Part shown: piece by piece, positions 58,401 through 64,000 of the stretch | Position numbering within the stretch: position 1 is the first letter of the stretch | How the letters are laid out: the number at the start of each line of letters is the position of its first letter | NCBI GenBank assembly: GCA_030737835.1 | Contig: CM060848.1 | Span: forward strand, 17,647,309-17,711,308 | DNA from: Acorus gramineus | Lineage: Eukaryota; Streptophyta; Magnoliopsida; Acorales; Acoraceae | Direction of reading: 5' to 3' | DNA length: 64,000 bases | The notes under the pieces: model-generated | What the model was told of the DNA's origin: nothing | What the model saw: only the letters and a program-made list of their open reading frames with translations | The model's database searches: none | Translations under genes and position numbers: made by a program

Positions 58401-59119
58401 CCGTCCACATCACCCACACTAAAAAAAAAAGTTGGTGGTATACACACACCCCGGAATATAAGGTGATCAGCCCATCGTGAGGTGACACGTGTCATCATCT
58501 CCATCGTTAACTTAAGCCGGTTGAGAGTGGCATGTGATTTTGACGGCTGAGATTTCTTTGATGCCTTTTGCTTTCCGGTTGGACACCCCACGTGGACGTA
58601 ATCACCCCATACTGTTGAGAAATGGTTGTGTTCGGGGGCCGGCGACAGTGTTTTCTCACTGTGAAATGCTGAGCTTTTCATGGAATTTCAGAATAGTTTA
58701 TATATATATATATATATGGTGATGTATGAGTATATGATTTTCACATGAAAAAAGATGATATATCTGATCTTATTTGTATTTCTTTTAGTATATATTTAAT
58801 TAAGAAATTTTTTTTACAAAAAATAATGTATTTACTCTTATTGAATGAATTCATATGTATATATTTTTTATAAAAAAAAAATTGAGATAATATAATACAT
58901 ATTGCATTAAGTGATTAACAATTGTAAACTAATTACAAAATAAATTGAGTATACCAATGTCAATTTCATATAAAGAGTAGAACACTATACAAAATGACAT
59001 ATCACGTAAATGAAGGACATTATGCATGTCATAGTCTTCAAAGTTAAATCAATCAAATGTTCAGTTCAAAAGTCCATCTCATTGAGCACTCCGATTCTAT
59101 CCCAATCGAGTTATTTAGT
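58401..59119. other. Promoter-like stretch without an attached gene
   Basis: 58480-58600 is less AT-rich and carries G-box-like CACGTGTC and CACGTGGA words. A (TA)n run follows at 58700-58717. The minus-strand frame at 58334-58681 has no recognisable features. Confidence 0.35.
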
Positions 59120-59410
59120 TATGATTTTTGTTTGATTATGTTTTTTGTTATTATCGTTGGAAAATATAATAATGAAGTTATTATTGTTTTGTTGATTATG
59201 AATAAATTAAAGATAATGATTTATAAAAAATAAAAAAATAATTTATCTTGTAAACCCTGATTTATAAAAAGTGATGATAATTGACAGTGAAGCTCTTTAT
59301 ACCAGTAAAATGGATTAGGTGGATTAATAACAGTTTATTCTCACCCGTTATAGCATAGTTATATTTATTTATTTCTTCCACGCCCAAATAAATTTTATTC
59401 AAGTCTATTC
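59120..59410 (+). mobile_element. Diverged MITE-like element, family copy 4
   Basis: Weak but ordered similarity to the elements at 7949 and 17145 (TTTGATTATGTTTT, GATTTATAAAAAGTGATGATAATTGACAGTG in parts, CAGTTTATTCTCAC). Ends are not clear. Confidence 0.4.
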
Positions 59411-59603
59411 TTTTATTATTTTCTTCTATTCTCTCTCTATTCCACCATCCACACGTAGCTTAAAATTTAACATAAATAATTATCTTGATGATTTGTTATA
59501 TATATATATATATATTTATGTATTTGTTGAAAGGCGTTGCAGCATGTGAGAAAAAGGGCCTACCACCAAAGGGAAGACGACGATGACCAGCATCTTTAGC
59601 CGC

Positions 59604-59649
59604 ACGTGGCCACGTCATCCTCCACGTGAAATGCTTCTACTTCCCACGT
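59604..59649. promoter_or_regulatory. Cluster of four ACGT-core (ABRE/G-box-like) motifs
   Basis: ACGT cores at 59604, 59612, 59624 and 59646 in the contexts CACGTGGC, CACGTCAT, CACGTGAA and CACGTCAT. Such clusters bind bZIP or bHLH factors in ABA- or light-responsive promoters. No gene is recognised on either side within 1 kb. Confidence 0.4.
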
Positions 59650-60727
59650 CATCACATGCCGATGCTCCTCCCCTGCCGCCGTGAGTGGCCAACAAAAATA
59701 CACACACACTATATATTCTGACATTTTTTTCTAATTAATTATAATTTTTAAATACTTATCAAATTAATTTTGTTCCTCTAGAATTATTAAAATTATCGAA
59801 TGACCGGTCAACCTATGTCATTTTAGAATTTTTTAAATTTTTTTTAACAAAATTTGACCGTTTTAAAAAAATCATTAAATTCATTAAATACCGACATTGA
59901 CAGTTTTGAATTTGTATGGGTATTTCACCAACTATAATAGTATATGGGTTCGCATCTTTAGATATACACAACTATTACGTCGACGACAATAACGTATTGA
60001 ATTAACATAAAATAATCAATGACAGTGGTGTTTTATTTGACAGAAACAAAAAACAACATTGTCATTTCATATTTTATATGGGCAACATTTTAAATTAAAA
60101 ATGCCAGCGTGGCATAGGTTAACCAATCAGATGAGTATGTACTTCCATAATTTTTAAAACTACCGATTAGTTTGATATTTTTTTTTGTTTAATCATGATT
60201 TTATTGCAAAGATCCTAATAAATTATAAAAATTTTAACATACTATATGACAAACCATTATTATTAATATTGAGATTTGAACCACCTATATCAAAAATAGA
60301 CAGATGTGCCGTAAGCACACAAATATGATTAAAGAGATGTATGTACATTTGTGTAGTCCTAATCGAATAGGGGATGTGTCGCGGCCTGAGGGACATGGAC
60401 CTGTCCTTTCAACAACTTCGAATAAGATCTATCATAAAAGAATAATATTGATTAATAATCTCACGAATAAAGTTTTTTTGAATAAATATTTGGAGAAATT
60501 ATATTTCTCACAACCATCCATAAAAAATTTCTTGATTTTCATGGGATGGATTGAATGCTCCACGTCATTGGTACGTTTAAAAGGATAGATAAAATGTTCA
60601 TTTGGCAATTGTTCAACTAATATGTCATGTGTTTTTATGTTTTCTTTACAATAATCAATTGTTTAAATAGTATCTTAACAATCATTTTAAAACCTCATTC
60701 ACTTGAAAGTGGAAGTGGATCCGTACG

Positions 60728-61206
60728 TTAAAACTTAAATGGATTTTATTTTTAAGTCCCCGTAAATATGTATATTTAAGGATCGATCCATCACTTCTTG
60801 ATATATTTTTTTTAGTTCTTATATTCAACCGCCTATTTGATTTTTAATCCATCCGTCAAATGTTCGTCCATACATCGTTAATTTGTGAAATATGATTTAT
60901 TTTTAAGTCCCTGTAAACTATGTTATTTAGTGATTAGTCCATCCATTCTTTATATTTTACAGAAACCACTCACTAAATAACATGGTTTACATGGACTTAA
61001 AAATAAATAACATAGTTTATAGGGACTAAAAAATAAAATCATATTTTACAAATTAACGGTGTATGGACGGACGTTTGACGGAGGGACTAAAAATCAAATA
61101 GGCGGTTGAATATGGAGATTAAAAAAGAAATATCAAGAAGAGAGGAACCTATCCCTAAATATACATGTTTACAAGGACTTAAAAATAAAAATCCCAAACT
61201 TAAAAG
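60728..61206. mobile_element. Foldback/MITE element of ~480 bp
   Basis: The two halves are imperfect reverse complements (TATTTTTAAGTCC, TATTCAACCGCCTATTTGAT, TTAGTCC..CCGTCAAA, CCATACA.CGTTAATTTGT on the left and their complements on the right), with a short centre near 60960. Non-coding. Terminal words AACTTAAA / AAACTTAAAA mark the ends approximately. Confidence 0.75.
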
Positions 61207-64000
61207 ATCAATTCTTTTCCTAGAATTGATAAGATCATGATACCTTTTTAAAAAAAAAATAAACTGTGGGTATTTTCATTTTAAAAATCCTTACAAAATG
61301 AATAATGTTGGAGAAAGAGGGAGAATAGAAAACAGAGTAATAAAAAACAAAGAAAAGTTGAAACAGGAAAGCAAGAATTAGGGTCATGCAGTCGACAGAA
61401 AGTCATAAAAAAGATTTCTATTTGATGCCAATGCACGAAGCCCCCCAAACCCCGACTCCGCTACACCGCTAAGATAAGATCTAAGACTCAATAGAATCTA
61501 ACACTATATTGATCGCGTAAAATAGTAATACTAGATTTTGACAAAGATTAAAAACGAGTTTGAACATCTTTTATACTATTCATGCTTATTCAAAAAAAAT
61601 CCATACTGGTCTCACTTTGACAAAAGCAAAAAATAATTTTTAATTATAAGAAATATCTTAAACTTTTTAAAAATGTATTTTTAAATATTCTTTTTCATAA
61701 AACATTATTTTCAAACTCATTTTCAAAGCACTTTTTGACTGTAGGAAGAGCTTTGAACGAATCAATATAATTCTTATTGAAGTATATGTTTTATTTTTTA
61801 AAATGCGTACCTCTATTTTTTTTTATTTTTTTTTTATGAAAGGTAAGCAGAAATACACTTACCTCTTAAATGAAATATATTTTTAAAAAAAAAAATCAAA
61901 ATATCTATAAATTGAAAATGAAAGAAAAACAAATTGTTAATAACAATTTTCCTGTAGAAATGGTAGCCACCAAACCAAGCAGTATATACTGCTTTTTTTT
62001 TTACATGTTAGAAGTTCGACCCTCAGCCACGTGAGTGGTCGGCCATTCCATTTTGTGACTTGTGACTTATGACTTATGAGAGGGATGTGAAACCATGCTT
62101 TGGTTGGAATTGCTCTTCACATGGGAAATGATACATGGACTTTGAAGGAGAGAAACGCTGTCAACTTTGTCACCTAGTGAAACCTCTCTCTTTTTCCCCC
62201 TTCCTTTTAAACACTGTTGATTTTGATCAATGTTTATACAGGACTCTAAAATGATGTAGAACATATTGCAGTACAAGGGCAAATATTATGCACCTACAAT
62301 ATTTGTTTGATTGTTTGTAATTATGTACATTTGTTTTTTTTCTTTTTCTTTTTTCACCCCACAAAGAAAATCAAAACGCATGATTTCATAAGTCAAGTTG
62401 GAAATGTTAATAGAAAACACATCTGACTTGCTTCTACTGTTCAACATGAACCACCCCACTTGAATTTCAATCAGTCTCCCAACAAAAAAAATTCCACAAA
62501 GTTTGATGTCAAGAGGGGGGACCTAGGGCATGCAGAGTGTTGGTATTTCTCATGTACATCAGCACTGAATATCAAATATGGGTCTTTGAGAATAAAATTC
62601 AGTATTGTTAGGTTCTGTCACTCTCAAATGACCTACCTTTTGAAAGGGAAGAAGAAACATGCCCCTGCTCTCCTAGATCTCCTGTCCACAACCAGTCGTG
62701 TGAAAAACTTTTCCCCTTTTAATTCTTGCCTGCTCAGTTGTTGAGGATGGATCGAACCATAAATATATTAGGCTAAGATTCACAAACAATTTTTTTATTG
62801 AAGAGACAGTCTTATATGTAGTCCCAAACATATTATTTTCTAATGTATTGTATATATATTATTTTAAAAAATAAAATATATGATATAATGAATTGTGTGG
62901 AACCATGTATAGAAGAAATGAAAAATAACATACAGGGATAATGTACGTAAAACTGCAAAAGAAAATACGCGTAACAATTCCTTGTTATAATCCAATTTTC
63001 TCCATATATGTTTTTGACTTTGCATAGGGAATATAATCAGCAACATGCACCTCTCAATATGATCAGAAACATGCACCTTTCAAAAATAGTTAGTGTCCCC
63101 TCCTGATGTGGAGAAGTCACATGTGCCTCCCTCTACTTTTGGGCTGTGAAGGATTGTCATCCACACAGAAGATTTGAAGATGACAAGACAAGAGAATCAC
63201 TTGATGTGTCACAATGAAGAAATGGACTTATGCAGATGACTAGTTGAGACGGAATGATTGTTTCAGGAGTGCAGGTACACAATTTTTTTTTTTATGTTAA
63301 AATACAGTTTTACACCCTTAGTTAGAAATCTAGTGAAGAAATTACATATTTATAGAGACATCGGTAATATTTTTTTATTTGTTAAAAATTGATTTATTCA
63401 ATTCAAAATATAGCGATATACACATTTTATTAAAACATATATCTCGTTAGATAATGTTGTATTTTTTAAAAAATAAAAATATATATGGTTTGTATTTTAG
63501 ACTGTAAAAATATGAGTAACTTTTTCCTTGTTTCATATCCTATATATGCCTAGGTTAAGAAATATTCATGTGGGCTAATGGGCCTTTTTTTGGTAAAAAT
63601 TCATTTGGGCCTGTTCAGTGTCTTTGTGTATTCGTACAACCTTTCGGAATGGAGGGCAATTTCAGTGCACAGAACATTCAGCCCACTTTATAGCCTTTGC
63701 ATTTCAAAAGCAACCTCCCAACTACCTATACACTAGGATAATGTAATTAATATACATTACACTATCACAGTGTTCATATACTGCACTATCATAATGTATG
63801 TTGCATTATCATATAGTATGAAATTTTTTTTTTCAATTTTTAAAACAAAAGAAACACTAGCGTTTCCTAGTGTACACTTCACTTTTTATTATAGTATATA
63901 CTTCATTGAGTGAGTATATATTTATAAAAAAATGGATAGCCGGTAAAATTTCATAACTGGGCTACACATATCAGTATGCCAATTTCTATGAGCATTGATA
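61207..64000. other. AT-rich spacer to the window end
   Basis: No gene, RNA or clear repeat recognised. The frames at 62460-62744 and 62864-63076 have no family features. Confidence 0.45.

Noticed and set aside
58334-58681. 115-codon minus-strand frame
   Set aside because: No domain; lies across promoter-like motifs and AT-rich sequence.

Overview
This window is nuclear DNA from a flowering plant. It has AT-rich spacers, GT-AG introns, class III peroxidase, PMEI/invertase-inhibitor, plant calmodulin-like and plant-type atypical bHLH genes, and many plant transposons (LINE, SINE, hAT, MULE, MITEs, a solo LTR). The species cannot be named from this sequence. Most of the window is non-coding. 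Intact genes are few and small, and a large share of recognisable coding sequence is broken.

Layout. 1-6.9 kb: a tandem array of about 2.0-kb units, each with a peroxidase copy. All four copies are disrupted and the fourth is cut off in exon 1. 7-9.4 kb: MITE, SINE and LINE insertions, the last two with clear target-site duplications. 10.3-14.6 kb (minus strand): an intact FAM32A-like gene with a 2.8-kb 5'-UTR intron; its first exon and promoter lie between two arms of a ~350-bp inverted repeat. 18-39 kb: a cluster of intronless PMEI/invertase-inhibitor-like genes. It holds two ordinary-looking members (18.1 and 38.1 kb), one with all four family cysteines (23.1 kb), two near-identical cysteine-free copies (28.6 and 34.6 kb), two pseudogenes (26.3 and 33.1 kb) and a 13-codon 5' fragment (30.4 kb). 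A 2466-bp solo-LTR-like element (19.4-21.8 kb), a LINE fragment (24.5-25.5 kb), hAT elements and a 720-bp MULE-like element lie among them. The 28-35 kb part is built from duplicated blocks, and 30.4-31.5 kb is a chimera of three local sources, one of them the peroxidase array more than 23 kb away.

40.1-40.6 kb: an intact three-EF-hand calcium-binding protein. 41.1-44.6 kb (minus): an intron-containing relic of the GINS subunit SLD5. 44.8-48.2 kb (plus): a SOQ1-like HAD-domain fragment and a set of phase-compatible exons of unknown function. 53.6-54.2 kb: an intact intronless atypical bHLH of the bHLH147/148/149 type with two short upstream ORFs. 48.8-53.3 kb and 54.2-64.0 kb hold MITEs, a foldback element, simple repeats and one dense ACGT-core cluster, with no convincing gene.

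Functional picture: the genes do not form a pathway. The dominant theme is local duplication followed by decay of secreted cell-wall-related families (peroxidase, PMEI-like), together with repeated transposon insertion and template-switch-like rearrangement.
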